Positions 25,421 to 33,765 of a stretch of 64,000 nt of DNA are shown here, piece by piece; positions within the stretch are counted from its first letter, which is position 1; every line of letters starts with the position of its first letter. The position numbers and the translations under genes are program-made. The DNA is from Spirochaetota bacterium. Its GTDB lineage: Bacteria; Spirochaetota; Spirochaetia; Treponematales; Treponemataceae. The stretch covers positions 62,001 through 126,000 of the forward strand of contig JAEZST010000011.1 in assembly GCA_023443865.1 (NCBI GenBank). Reading direction: 5' to 3'. Below the pieces are notes generated by a model. It was given only the letters and a program-made list of their open reading frames with translations, did not search any database and had not been told where the DNA came from.

Positions 25421-27511
25421 TCAATCCACTTTCGCGCCTTTTTTCGCCCATACGGGCAGACTCATGAAGCCGTAGGTCTCGTTCATCCATTTTCCGCCCG
25501 TCTCGGTTCGGCCGTCGATCAGGTGAACCCATTCCCCCGCGGGGAGCCAGTATTCCACGCTGCCTTCGGCGGTCATCACCGGGGCGACGAGGACGTCCGG
25601 GCCGAGCATGTACTGGCGGTCGAGCCAGGCGCAGGTCGGGTCGCCGGGGAACTCGAGGAGCATGGCCCGCATGACCGGGATCCCGCGCTCGTGGGCCTCG
25701 CGGCCGCATTCGAGCAGGTAGGACATGAGACGGTTCTTGAGGGCCGTGAAGGTCCGGGTAACCTCGACGGATTCCTCGTCGATATTCCAGGGCACGCGGT
25801 AGGAGTTGCTGCCGTGGAGCCGGCTGTGGGACGAGAGGAGGCCGAAGGCAAGCCAGCGCTTGAAGAGGTCGGCCCGCGGGGTTCCCTCGAAGCCGCCGAT
25901 GTCGTGGCTCCAGAAACCGAAGCCCGAAAGGCCGAGGGAAAGGCCGCCCCGAAGGCTTTCGGCCATGGATTCGAAGGTCGATTCGCAGTCGCCGCCCCAG
26001 TGAACCGGGAATTGTTGGCCCCCCGCGGCGGCGGAACGCGCGAAAAGGCAGGCGTTGCCGGGCCCGAGCTTGCGCTCCAGGAGCTCGAAGACCGTGCGGT
26101 TGTAGGCCTGGGTATAATAATTATGCCACTTTTGCGGGTCGCCCCCGTCGTGCCAGGCGACTCCTACGGAGGGGATGCGCTCGCCGAAGTCGGTCTTGAA
26201 GGCGTCTACCCCGATGTCCAGGAGGCGCTCGAGTTTTTTCGCGTACCAGGCGCAGGCGTCGGGGTTGGAGAAGTCCACGATTCCCATGCCCGCCTGCCAA
26301 AGGTCGGTTTGCCAGACACCGCCGTCGTCCTTCTTGAGGAGGTAACCCTTCTCGGCTCCCTCGGCGAAAAGGCCCGCCCGCTGGGCGATATAGGGGTTGA
26401 TCCACACGCAAACCTTTACGCCCTTGGCCTTTATCCGCTTGATGAGGCCCGCCGGGTCCGGGAAGGTTTGGCCGTCCCACTCGAAGTCGCTCCAGTGAAA
26501 GCCCTTCATCCAGAAGCAGTCGAAATGGAAGACCTTCAGGGGAATTCCGCGGTCGAGCATGCCGTCGATAAAGGACATGACCGTATTCTCGTCGTAGCCC
26601 GTGGTAAAGCTCGTGGTGAGCCAGAGGCCCCAGGACCAGTCCGGCGGCAGGGCGGGACGGCCCGTGAGGGCGGTGTAACGCTCGAGTATCTTTTTCGGGT
26701 CCGGGCCGTAGATAACGAAGTATTCGATCGACTCTCCGGGCACGCTGAACTGCACCCTTGAAACCTTCTCGCTCGCCACTTCGAAAGAAACCCTGCCCGG
26801 GTCGTTCACGAAAATCCCGTAACCGCGGTTGGTCATGTAAAAGGGAACGTTCTTGTAGGTTTGCTCGCTGGCGGTGCCGCCGTCGGCGTTCCACATATCC
26901 ACGGTCTGGCCGTTTTTCACGAAGGGCGTAAACCGCTCACCCAGGCCGTAAGCCATTTCCCCCACGCCCAGGGCGAACTCTTCCTTCATGAACGGCGCGC
27001 CGTTTACGCCAAGGCCGTCGGACGGGGCGCCGCCAGCGGCGCCCGCGGCGTCTACCATGTAACCCGCCGACTTGGCCTGGTTGGCGGTGAGGGGTTTCCC
27101 GTCGCCGGTCCATTCGACTAGCCAGGGTTCGTTAAGCCTAATCCGGGCCTCGAGCCCGCCGGATTTGATCCTGGCGAAGGACGGCGCCGCGCCGAGCCCG
27201 ATTCCGGGGTCTACCGACGGGCCCAGCTCGATCTCGGGAACGAAGCGCGGGTCGCGGGAAAGCGCGAAGGCGGGGCCGTTTTTCGCCGCGCCCTCGAAAT
27301 GGGAAAGGCGTACCCGAATCACCCCCTCGGCGGGGCTCGAATACCGCGCGGTGATCAGGGGAGCGTTCAGCGTATCGCCCCGCGATCTCGTCGGCTTTAC
27401 CGCGGCGTATACCGCGAGCTCGTCGCCCCGTCTTTCGGCGTCCAGGGCTTGCGTCGCGAAATGGGGCGCGATCCCGTCCTTGATCATCCAATATCCGTTG
27501 GTAAATTTCAT
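25421..27511 (-). CDS. GH31 alpha-xylosidase (YicI-like)
   Basis: 696 residues, a little shorter than YicI (about 770). The nucleophile is Asp441 in FKTDFGERIP, the exact alpha-xylosidase signature, and the acid/base is Asp508 in HWGGDCESTF. Substrate-pocket blocks FHFDCFWMKGFHW and WINPYIAQR fit the same subgroup. No signal peptide, so cytoplasmic. It releases alpha-xylose from isoprimeverose-like ends of imported xyloglucan fragments. AGGAG lies eight bases before the ATG, and a perfect TATAAT at 27533-27538 suggests an internal promoter within the transporter operon. Confidence 0.92.
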   Translation of the reverse strand: MKFTNGYWMIKDGIAPHFATQALDAERRGDELAVYAAVKPTRSRGDTLNAPLITARYSSPAEGVIRVRLSHFEGAAKNGPAFALSRDPRFVPEIELGPSVDPGIGLGAAPSFARIKSGGLEARIRLNEPWLVEWTGDGKPLTANQAKSAGYMVDAAGAAGGAPSDGLGVNGAPFMKEEFALGVGEMAYGLGERFTPFVKNGQTVDMWNADGGTASEQTYKNVPFYMTNRGYGIFVNDPGRVSFEVASEKVSRVQFSVPGESIEYFVIYGPDPKKILERYTALTGRPALPPDWSWGLWLTTSFTTGYDENTVMSFIDGMLDRGIPLKVFHFDCFWMKGFHWSDFEWDGQTFPDPAGLIKRIKAKGVKVCVWINPYIAQRAGLFAEGAEKGYLLKKDDGGVWQTDLWQAGMGIVDFSNPDACAWYAKKLERLLDIGVDAFKTDFGERIPSVGVAWHDGGDPQKWHNYYTQAYNRTVFELLERKLGPGNACLFARSAAAGGQQFPVHWGGDCESTFESMAESLRGGLSLGLSGFGFWSHDIGGFEGTPRADLFKRWLAFGLLSSHSRLHGSNSYRVPWNIDEESVEVTRTFTALKNRLMSYLLECGREAHERGIPVMRAMLLEFPGDPTCAWLDRQYMLGPDVLVAPVMTAEGSVEYWLPAGEWVHLIDGRTETGGKWMNETYGFMSLPVWAKKGAKVD

Positions 27512-27532
27512 CGCATCGCTCCTGTCGATTCA

Positions 27533-27538
27533 ATTATA
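27533..27538 (-). promoter_or_regulatory. -10 box before the first GH31 gene
   Basis: Perfect TATAAT on the minus strand 21 bases before the ATG at 27511; no good -35 is visible. It could add expression of the alpha-xylosidase beyond the operon message. Confidence 0.45.
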
Positions 27539-27558
27539 GCTAAGAAAAACGTTTCGGG

Positions 27559-27640
27559 GAGGCAGAGCGGGGGTGGGCGGGCGAACGACCCACGGGCGGA
27601 GCCGCCGCCCGGAAAGGGCGACGCGGGGCGCCGGCGCGAT
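27559..27640 (+). repeat. GAGGCAG interspersed repeat, copy D (weaker)
   Basis: Starts GAGGCAGAGCGGGGGTGGG and carries the GGCGGAGCCGCCGCC core. It lies between the two GH31 genes and, unlike copies B, C and E, is inverted relative to the surrounding genes. Confidence 0.4.
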
Positions 27641-27695
27641 CCAGGAATGCCCCGCAAACCCAAGCCTTTCCGCGAAACCGGCCTCGCCGGAATCC

Positions 27696-29834
27696 CTATG
27701 CTTCCAGGATCGGCAGCGCCGCTCCGTCCCGCACGAAAAGGGGAATATGTTCCCAGGGCGCCGGGGCCGTAACGGTACTGCCGCCATCGTGTATGGTACC
27801 CGTATGCGCGTTCTTCCACCTCGCGCCCGCGGGCAAGTACACCTGGCGTTCCGTAACCCCCGCCTCGAGAATCGGCGCCACGAGTAGGTCCGGGCCGAAC
27901 ATGTAGGCGCTTTCGTAGTCCCATGCCTTCACGTCGTCGGGGAAGTCGAAAAAGAGGGGCCGCATGATCGGCTCGCCGGTTTCCGCCGCCGCCCGGTGCA
28001 GGCCGCGGATATAGGGCCTCAGCCGCTCCCGAAGGCGCAGGTGGGCGCGCAGGACGGGATATGCTTTCTCGCCGAAAGACCAAATCTCGTTATCCGAGCC
28101 GGATCCGAACTGCTGGATTCCGTTCCGTACCGCCTGTTGGGGCGGGCGATAGGGGGACCTGTCGCCGTGAAGCCGGAACACCGGGCACAGGGTCCCCCAT
28201 TGGAACCAGCGCACCAGAAGCTCCCGGAAATCCTCGTTCTCCGTATAGCCCGAGTGGAAGCCCCCGATGTCCGAGGTCCACCAGGGAATGCCGGCCAAGC
28301 CCATGGAAAGGCCGGCGGCAAGCTGTTCCCGCATTGAACGGAAACTCGAGTGGATATCGCCGCTCCACACGAGGGCCCCGTACCGTTGGCTTCCCGCCCA
28401 GGCGGTACGCACGAGGCTGAGGGGGTTTTCCACCCCTTCCGAGCTGAGTCCGTCGTAAAAGGCCTTTACGTACATCACGGGATACAGGTTGGTAACCTTC
28501 AGCGCCGGGCCGAGCCAATAACGGAAAAGGTCGAAATCGTACACGCCGAATTCCGGCTCCGCCTCGTCGAGCCAGAAGGTTTTTATGCCGTGCTTAAAAT
28601 AGTTTTCCCTCGCCTTTGACCAGATAAAATCGCGGGCGCCGGGATTGGTGGCGTCGAAGAAGGCGGTTTCGCCCATCCAGTTCATGTTGATCCTCAAGGA
28701 TCGCTCCGCCTGGATCAGGAAGCCCCGCTCTTCCATGGCCCGCCTGTTTTCGCTTCTCGTATCAACCGTGGGCCAGATCGAAACCATGAGCTCGATGCCG
28801 AGGGACTTCAGTTCCGACACCATGCCCGGCACGTCGGGCCAGTCTTCCGGGTCGAAGCGCCAGTCGCCCTGCGCGGTCCAATGGAAAAAGTCCGCTACGA
28901 TCATGTCCATGGGTAAGCCGCGCCGCTTGTGCTCGCGGGCGACGCCCATAAGCTCTTCCTGGTTGCGGTAGCGCATGCGGCACTGGGTAAAGCCGAGACC
29001 GTATTCGGGCATTTCAGGAACCCTGCCGGTCACCGCCGTATAGCGTTCGAGTATGCCGGACGGCGTGTCGGCCGCGCAGATCCAGTAGTCTGCCTGGTCG
29101 GTCACCGAGGCGGACCACTGGGTCACGTTTCGCGCGAAGTCGGCGCGGCCCACGGCGGGATTGTTCCAGAGAAAGCCGTAACCGAGATTCGAAAGGTAAA
29201 AGGGAACGGAGGATTGGGCGTTTCGGTGGGCTAGCTCGAGGGTTGAGCCCTTCTTGTCGAGGTACGGGTCCTGGTACTGGCCCATCCCGAAGATTTTCTC
29301 CCCTTCCCTCGCCTCGAAGCGGAAGCAGGCACGCCAGGCGCCGCCTAAGTTGCCCTGAATTTCCCGGGCGTCCAGGTTGAGGGGGCTCGTAAAACGTTCC
29401 AGGTTTTTTCGGTTGCGCCAGTATTCCTCGAGGAGCGTCTCGCCCTTGGCGTTCACGAAACGAATCCAGCCCTCGCCGTTTAGCTCGGCCGTAAGGTTTC
29501 CGTTCGTCACCCTGGCTCCCGACGCGCGCGAAAAAGCCGTGGCCTTTCCGCCTTCGGCGTTGGCGTTTCCGTCGCCGATCCGTTCCGCGACCGCTTGCGG
29601 GTCAATAAGCCTGATATCGGCGGCAGAACCGAAAGTCGCGTTCGCGTCGGCTTGGGCGAAACCGGCCTTTCCGGTTTCTTTTCGCGGAATGAGCGCCCAA
29701 TCCTGGGAGAAGTCTATCTCCGGGTTTCGGGTCACGCGGACACGAATGGCGTCGCGTCCCCATGGCTCAATCCGTAACAGTTCGGTATCTTCGCGGCGAA
29801 TGAGGGCGCCGCCTTCGATTGCGTAAAGGGCCAT
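27696..29834 (-). CDS. GH31 family glycosidase
   Basis: 712 residues. The nucleophile is Asp423 in FWLDEAEPE and the acid/base Asp493 in VWSGDIHSSF. The FWLDEAEP form, the IVADFFHW block and GIPWWTSDIGGF point to the alpha-glucosidase or transglucosidase side of GH31 rather than the YicI type next door, so the two enzymes should have different substrates. No signal peptide. AAGGGGGG lies seven bases before the ATG. It follows the two permease genes and belongs to the oligosaccharide operon. Confidence 0.88.
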   Translation of the reverse strand: MALYAIEGGALIRREDTELLRIEPWGRDAIRVRVTRNPEIDFSQDWALIPRKETGKAGFAQADANATFGSAADIRLIDPQAVAERIGDGNANAEGGKATAFSRASGARVTNGNLTAELNGEGWIRFVNAKGETLLEEYWRNRKNLERFTSPLNLDAREIQGNLGGAWRACFRFEAREGEKIFGMGQYQDPYLDKKGSTLELAHRNAQSSVPFYLSNLGYGFLWNNPAVGRADFARNVTQWSASVTDQADYWICAADTPSGILERYTAVTGRVPEMPEYGLGFTQCRMRYRNQEELMGVAREHKRRGLPMDMIVADFFHWTAQGDWRFDPEDWPDVPGMVSELKSLGIELMVSIWPTVDTRSENRRAMEERGFLIQAERSLRINMNWMGETAFFDATNPGARDFIWSKARENYFKHGIKTFWLDEAEPEFGVYDFDLFRYWLGPALKVTNLYPVMYVKAFYDGLSSEGVENPLSLVRTAWAGSQRYGALVWSGDIHSSFRSMREQLAAGLSMGLAGIPWWTSDIGGFHSGYTENEDFRELLVRWFQWGTLCPVFRLHGDRSPYRPPQQAVRNGIQQFGSGSDNEIWSFGEKAYPVLRAHLRLRERLRPYIRGLHRAAAETGEPIMRPLFFDFPDDVKAWDYESAYMFGPDLLVAPILEAGVTERQVYLPAGARWKNAHTGTIHDGGSTVTAPAPWEHIPLFVRDGAALPILEA

Positions 29835-29988
29835 CTCAAGCCCCCCTTTTCCGGGTATTCGAGGTCACAAAGCCCGGCGGGCGGCTCCTTAATAGGGAAA
29901 CGCCTCAACCGAGCGAGTTACCGCCTTTCAAGGATACACGGGGAAAGGGGTGAAGGAAAACCGGAAAAATTCGGGGCTTTTACCGCGA

Positions 29989-30894
29989 TTATTCCTTCAC
30001 GCCGCCGACGTTCAGGCCGACCACGAAATAGCGCTGCATGAACGGGTAAATCAGGATGATCGGCGCCGCGGCCACGACGGTAATCGCCGCGCGAATGCTG
30101 ACCGGCGTTACGAGGTTCGACGTTTTGCTCATGGCCATGGCGCCTACGTCGGAAGAACCGCGGGCTTGGGCTTGGCTCGACTGGAGATACTCCATGAGCT
30201 TGTATTGCAGGGTGTGGAGGTACGACTTGCCGGAGGCGTAAATCAGGGTATCGAACCATGAGTTCCACGAGTTAACGGCAATGAAGAGGCCGATCGTCGC
30301 CAGGACGGGAAGCGAAAGCGGAAGCACGATCCTGAAAAAGATTATGAAGTCGCTGCCGCCGTCTATGCGGACCGATTCGATAATGCTTTCGGGAAGCGTC
30401 TTCATGAAGGTTCGGATAACCAGGAAGTTAAACGCGTTGACCATGCCGGGTATGACGTATACCCAGAAGGTATTGATCATGTGGAGGTTCTTGATAAGGA
30501 AGTAGGTCGGGATCAGGCCCGCGTTCACGTACATGGACATGACCAAGATAACCGTGAAGGGCTTCCTAAAAATGAAATAGGGCCGGGAAAGCACGTAGGC
30601 GATCATCGCCGTGAGGAAAACGCCGCTAATCATGTTGATTACGGTTCGCGCCACCGAGATGAAGAACGCGTTATAGATCGTTCCGGTGGCGAAGACCATG
30701 CGGTAATTTTCCATGGTAAACCGGCGCGGGGCGAAGGTAATGCCGCCGCGAATCGTGTCCACGGCCTGATTGAAGGATATCGCGACGGTGTTCCAGAAGG
30801 GATATATCATGATGAGGGCGAAAGCCGTCATGAAAAGTCCGTTTAGCGTATTGAAAATAATGGGTTCGACCCTCGATCCAAATGAGCGTTTCAT
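29989..30894 (-). CDS. ABC sugar transporter permease, LplC-type
   Basis: 301 residues with six membrane helices. The EAA loop that contacts the ATPase is ESVRIDGGSDFIIFFRIVLPL (about 184-204). C-terminal end FVVGLNVGGVKE is typical of LplC-type permeases. The ATG overlaps the stop of the other permease by four bases. Together they form the channel of a CUT1 importer. No ATP-binding gene is in the operon; such systems commonly share a general MsmK-like ATPase encoded elsewhere. Confidence 0.93.
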   Translation of the reverse strand: MKRSFGSRVEPIIFNTLNGLFMTAFALIMIYPFWNTVAISFNQAVDTIRGGITFAPRRFTMENYRMVFATGTIYNAFFISVARTVINMISGVFLTAMIAYVLSRPYFIFRKPFTVILVMSMYVNAGLIPTYFLIKNLHMINTFWVYVIPGMVNAFNFLVIRTFMKTLPESIIESVRIDGGSDFIIFFRIVLPLSLPVLATIGLFIAVNSWNSWFDTLIYASGKSYLHTLQYKLMEYLQSSQAQARGSSDVGAMAMSKTSNLVTPVSIRAAITVVAAAPIILIYPFMQRYFVVGLNVGGVKE

Positions 30895-31832
30895 ATAAGT
30901 CGTTCCTCCCCGGCGCGTTTGGCGATCCAGTTAGCCATGAAAATAAGGGCGATATTAACCACGTTCTTGAACAGTCCCGCCGCCGTGGCGAGAGAGAAGT
31001 TGGACCGCTGAAGGCCGAACAGAAGCACGTAAATGTCGATGGTATCGGATACGTCCTGCACTAATCCGTTTCGCAGGAGGTACTGCATTTCGAAGCCGGC
31101 GTCGAGAATATGGCCGACGCTCATGATCAGAAGGATAATGATCGTGGGCTTAATGCTGGTCAGGGTGATATGCCACATTTTTTGGTAGCGGTTGCACCCG
31201 TCGATCTCCGCCGCCTCGTAGTACGTGGGGTCAATGCCGGAAATCGCCGCGAGATAGATAATCGTGTTCCAGCCGATTTCCTTCCATACGTAGGTACCGC
31301 CGATCACGCCCCAGAAGTACTTCGGTTCCGAGAGCCAGAGGATCGGCTCCTTAATGGCGTGTATGGCGACCAAAAAGTTGTTGATTGCCCCGTCTTCCAC
31401 CGAGAGCATCGTGGAAACGAGCCCGGTGACGATTACCCAGGAAAGAAAGTGGGGCAGGTAAGAAATGGTCTGAATGGACCGTTTCAGGAAGGTATGCCGC
31501 ACTTCGTTGAGAAGCAGGGCAAAGCCGATCGCGGTAATGAACCCCAGCGTCGTGTTAATGAAACTCATCGCCAGGGTATTACGCACCGTCTGGAGAAAGA
31601 CCTTGTCCGAAAACAGGAAAGTAAACCAGCGAAGGCCGACCCACTCTTGGTTAAAGAAGGTCTTCGCCGGCTTGAAATTCTGGAAGGCCATGGTCCAGCC
31701 CCAGAGCGGCACGTACGAGAAGAGGATCACGTACAGAATAATCGGAACCGACATAATCAATAATTGGCGCTGATTGCTCAAGGTTTTCTTTAGGCGCCTT
31801 ATACCGTCAGCGCGATTCGTTATAGTCTGCAT
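30891..31832 (-). CDS. ABC sugar transporter permease, LplB-type
   Basis: 313 residues, six membrane helices, starting MQTITNRADGIRRLKK. The EAA loop reads YYEAAEIDGCNRYQKMWHI. Start at 31832 is preferred over 31847 because GAGGGG lies about eight bases upstream of this ATG. It follows the binding-protein gene by 27 bases and overlaps the second permease gene (ATGA), as usual for LplB-LplC pairs. Confidence 0.93.
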   Translation of the reverse strand: MQTITNRADGIRRLKKTLSNQRQLLIMSVPIILYVILFSYVPLWGWTMAFQNFKPAKTFFNQEWVGLRWFTFLFSDKVFLQTVRNTLAMSFINTTLGFITAIGFALLLNEVRHTFLKRSIQTISYLPHFLSWVIVTGLVSTMLSVEDGAINNFLVAIHAIKEPILWLSEPKYFWGVIGGTYVWKEIGWNTIIYLAAISGIDPTYYEAAEIDGCNRYQKMWHITLTSIKPTIIILLIMSVGHILDAGFEMQYLLRNGLVQDVSDTIDIYVLLFGLQRSNFSLATAAGLFKNVVNIALIFMANWIAKRAGEERLI

Positions 31833-31859
31833 TGATCCACCCCTCATGTTGCTTAATCC

Positions 31860-33512
31860 TTACTTCTTGCTCCAGGCCTTAACGCGGGCGCGAACCTGCT
31901 CGGTCATGTACGCTTCGTACTTGTCGATTCCGTTCGCCTTCATTTCCGCGACGTATTCCGCCCACACCTTGTCGAAATCGGCGGGCGCGGCGAGAATCGC
32001 CTTCGGGAGATACTTGCGCATGGTGGAATCGCAGCGCTGCAGGGCGATCTGACCGTCGGATCCGTCGGGCGGGTTCGGCAGGTTCCAGGTGGGGTACCAG
32101 ATCGCGTTCGGCGGGGGATTCTTGTCCATGAGTTCCGCGTTGCTGGTCACGCCGTAAGCCTTCCACAGTTCCTTGTCCTCGGGGCGGGCCATGGCTTCGC
32201 GCTCGGGATAGTAGTTAACGAGGTCGGTGGGATAGCCGTCGGTGAAGGAACCTTCCCAGGTGGGGAACACGTCGCGGACGAGGAGGGCGCGATTCTGTTC
32301 CTGCCAGGTCACGTTGTCCCAGTTGGCGCGCTGCTCGGGGGTGCGGTAGGGTTCGCCCTTGGCGTTCCGCTGCCAGTCTTCGCCCTCGATACCCCATTCC
32401 AGGGTGCGCTGCACTTCTTCGCTCATGAGGTCGTTGATGAACTGGATGATGCGGACGGGATCCTTGGCCTTCACGCTGATACCGACGCCGCGTCCGAGGT
32501 TGGGCACGGGGAGGTCGCGGTAATGGGGCTTGATGTTCTTGTCGAACACGATCGGGAGCGGGGCCATGGTGCGGTTGTAGGAACCGGCGTCGCGGAGCGC
32601 GTCGTCGCCGTTGGCGAACTGCCAGCGCTGGTCGTGGATACCGAGAACGCGGCCGGAAGCGAGCTTCGCGATGTACTGGTCGTAGTTGTCGGTGAACGCG
32701 GCGCGGTCGATATAGCCCTGGGCGTTGAGCTCGTTGAGCTTCTTGAACCAGCGCTTGGAGGCATCCATGGTGAAGAAGGTCTTGTACTCATAGGTCTTGG
32801 GATCAACGACGCCGTTACCGTCGTTGGCGTTACCCATGAGGAAGTTCGGGGGATTCCACAGGCAGAACGCGTGCCAGTCGTAGGTGAGAATGGTGAACGG
32901 AATGGTCTTCTGGCCGTTGATGGTCGGATGCTTCTTGGCGTAGTTGATCAGCAGGTCAAAGTACTGATCCATGGTCACGACCTTCGGATAGCCGGCTTCC
33001 TTCAGGACTTCCTTCTGGACCCACAGGGCGGAGGCGCCGTAGTAGGGGCTCTGGTCGCGGCCGCGGATGATACCCCAGTTGGTGAGGTAGTAGATGTGGC
33101 CGTCGGGGGAGCGCATCTTCTCGAGCTGGTCGCCGAAGTGGGCCTTGATGTTCGGGCCGTATTTCTCGATGAGGTCCTCAAGGGGAATGAGGGCGCCCGC
33201 GTCGATAAACTGGGTCTCGTTCATTTCGATCAGGTCGGGATAGTCGCCGCCGGCGATCATAACGCCGCGCTTCTGGGCGATTTCGCCCACGAGGATGTCC
33301 CAGTTGAAGGTAACGCCCAGTTTTTCCTGGAGATACTTGTACACCTTGTTGTTGGCGCTGGGCTGTTGCCTAGCCTGCTGGGTGAATACGGAAATCGTAA
33401 TGGGCGCCTTTCCGCCCTGGGCCGCGGGGGCGGCTTCTTTTCCGCCGCCGGCGAATGCGACCGTCGCTCCGCAAAGCATGACCGCCGCCATAACAGCTAA
33501 TCTCTTCTGCAT
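31860..33512 (-). CDS. Extracellular solute-binding protein of a CUT1 transporter
   Basis: 550 residues. Signal peptide MQKRLAVMAAVMLCGATVAFA followed by GGGKEAAPAAQGG, a linker style common in spirochaetes. The mature protein belongs to the large LplA/family 1 binding proteins (ITISVFTQQARQQPSANNKV, GDYPDLIEMNE). Cys14 does not sit in a standard lipobox, so I expect signal peptidase I cleavage after Ala21, though spirochaetal lipoboxes are loose. AAGGAGG six bases before the ATG at 33512 rejects the longer frame. First gene of the permease-GH31 operon; probable ligand an oligosaccharide with alpha-xylose or glucose ends. Confidence 0.92.
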   Translation of the reverse strand: MQKRLAVMAAVMLCGATVAFAGGGKEAAPAAQGGKAPITISVFTQQARQQPSANNKVYKYLQEKLGVTFNWDILVGEIAQKRGVMIAGGDYPDLIEMNETQFIDAGALIPLEDLIEKYGPNIKAHFGDQLEKMRSPDGHIYYLTNWGIIRGRDQSPYYGASALWVQKEVLKEAGYPKVVTMDQYFDLLINYAKKHPTINGQKTIPFTILTYDWHAFCLWNPPNFLMGNANDGNGVVDPKTYEYKTFFTMDASKRWFKKLNELNAQGYIDRAAFTDNYDQYIAKLASGRVLGIHDQRWQFANGDDALRDAGSYNRTMAPLPIVFDKNIKPHYRDLPVPNLGRGVGISVKAKDPVRIIQFINDLMSEEVQRTLEWGIEGEDWQRNAKGEPYRTPEQRANWDNVTWQEQNRALLVRDVFPTWEGSFTDGYPTDLVNYYPEREAMARPEDKELWKAYGVTSNAELMDKNPPPNAIWYPTWNLPNPPDGSDGQIALQRCDSTMRKYLPKAILAAPADFDKVWAEYVAEMKANGIDKYEAYMTEQVRARVKAWSKK

Positions 33513-33656
33513 CAATTCCTCCTTATTCTCACGCTCCAAACGGAACGCGCCCCGACCGATGAATTGCATAGGAAAACGAACCCGCGAAGAGCCGCGGCCG
33601 CAACCAGGGCGCCCGGGCTCGCGCAAGACGAATTCCGAAAGAAAACCAACAGCGAG

Positions 33657-33669
33657 GTTAATGATTAAC
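33657..33669. promoter_or_regulatory. Palindrome upstream of the transporter operon
   Basis: GTTAATGATTAAC, a perfect 6-1-6 palindrome in an AT-rich island about 145 bases before the binding-protein start. A possible operator. I could not place a confident -35/-10 pair in the 253-base gap. Confidence 0.35.
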
Positions 33670-33765
33670 TTTATTTCAGGATTTTTAGGATTCGTATCAG
33701 GTTTTTCCCCTACAGTCGGCCATTACGCGCTTACTTAACCGGTTCACCGAACGAATTCGGTAAAA

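Noticed and set aside
25295..26761. Long plus-strand frame opposite the first GH31 gene
   Set aside because: Antisense shadow of a gene with intact catalytic residues.
31860..33512. Binding protein as a lipoprotein at Cys14
   Set aside because: The residues before Cys14 (VML) do not fit even a loose spirochaetal lipobox, and a better signal peptidase I site follows at AFA.
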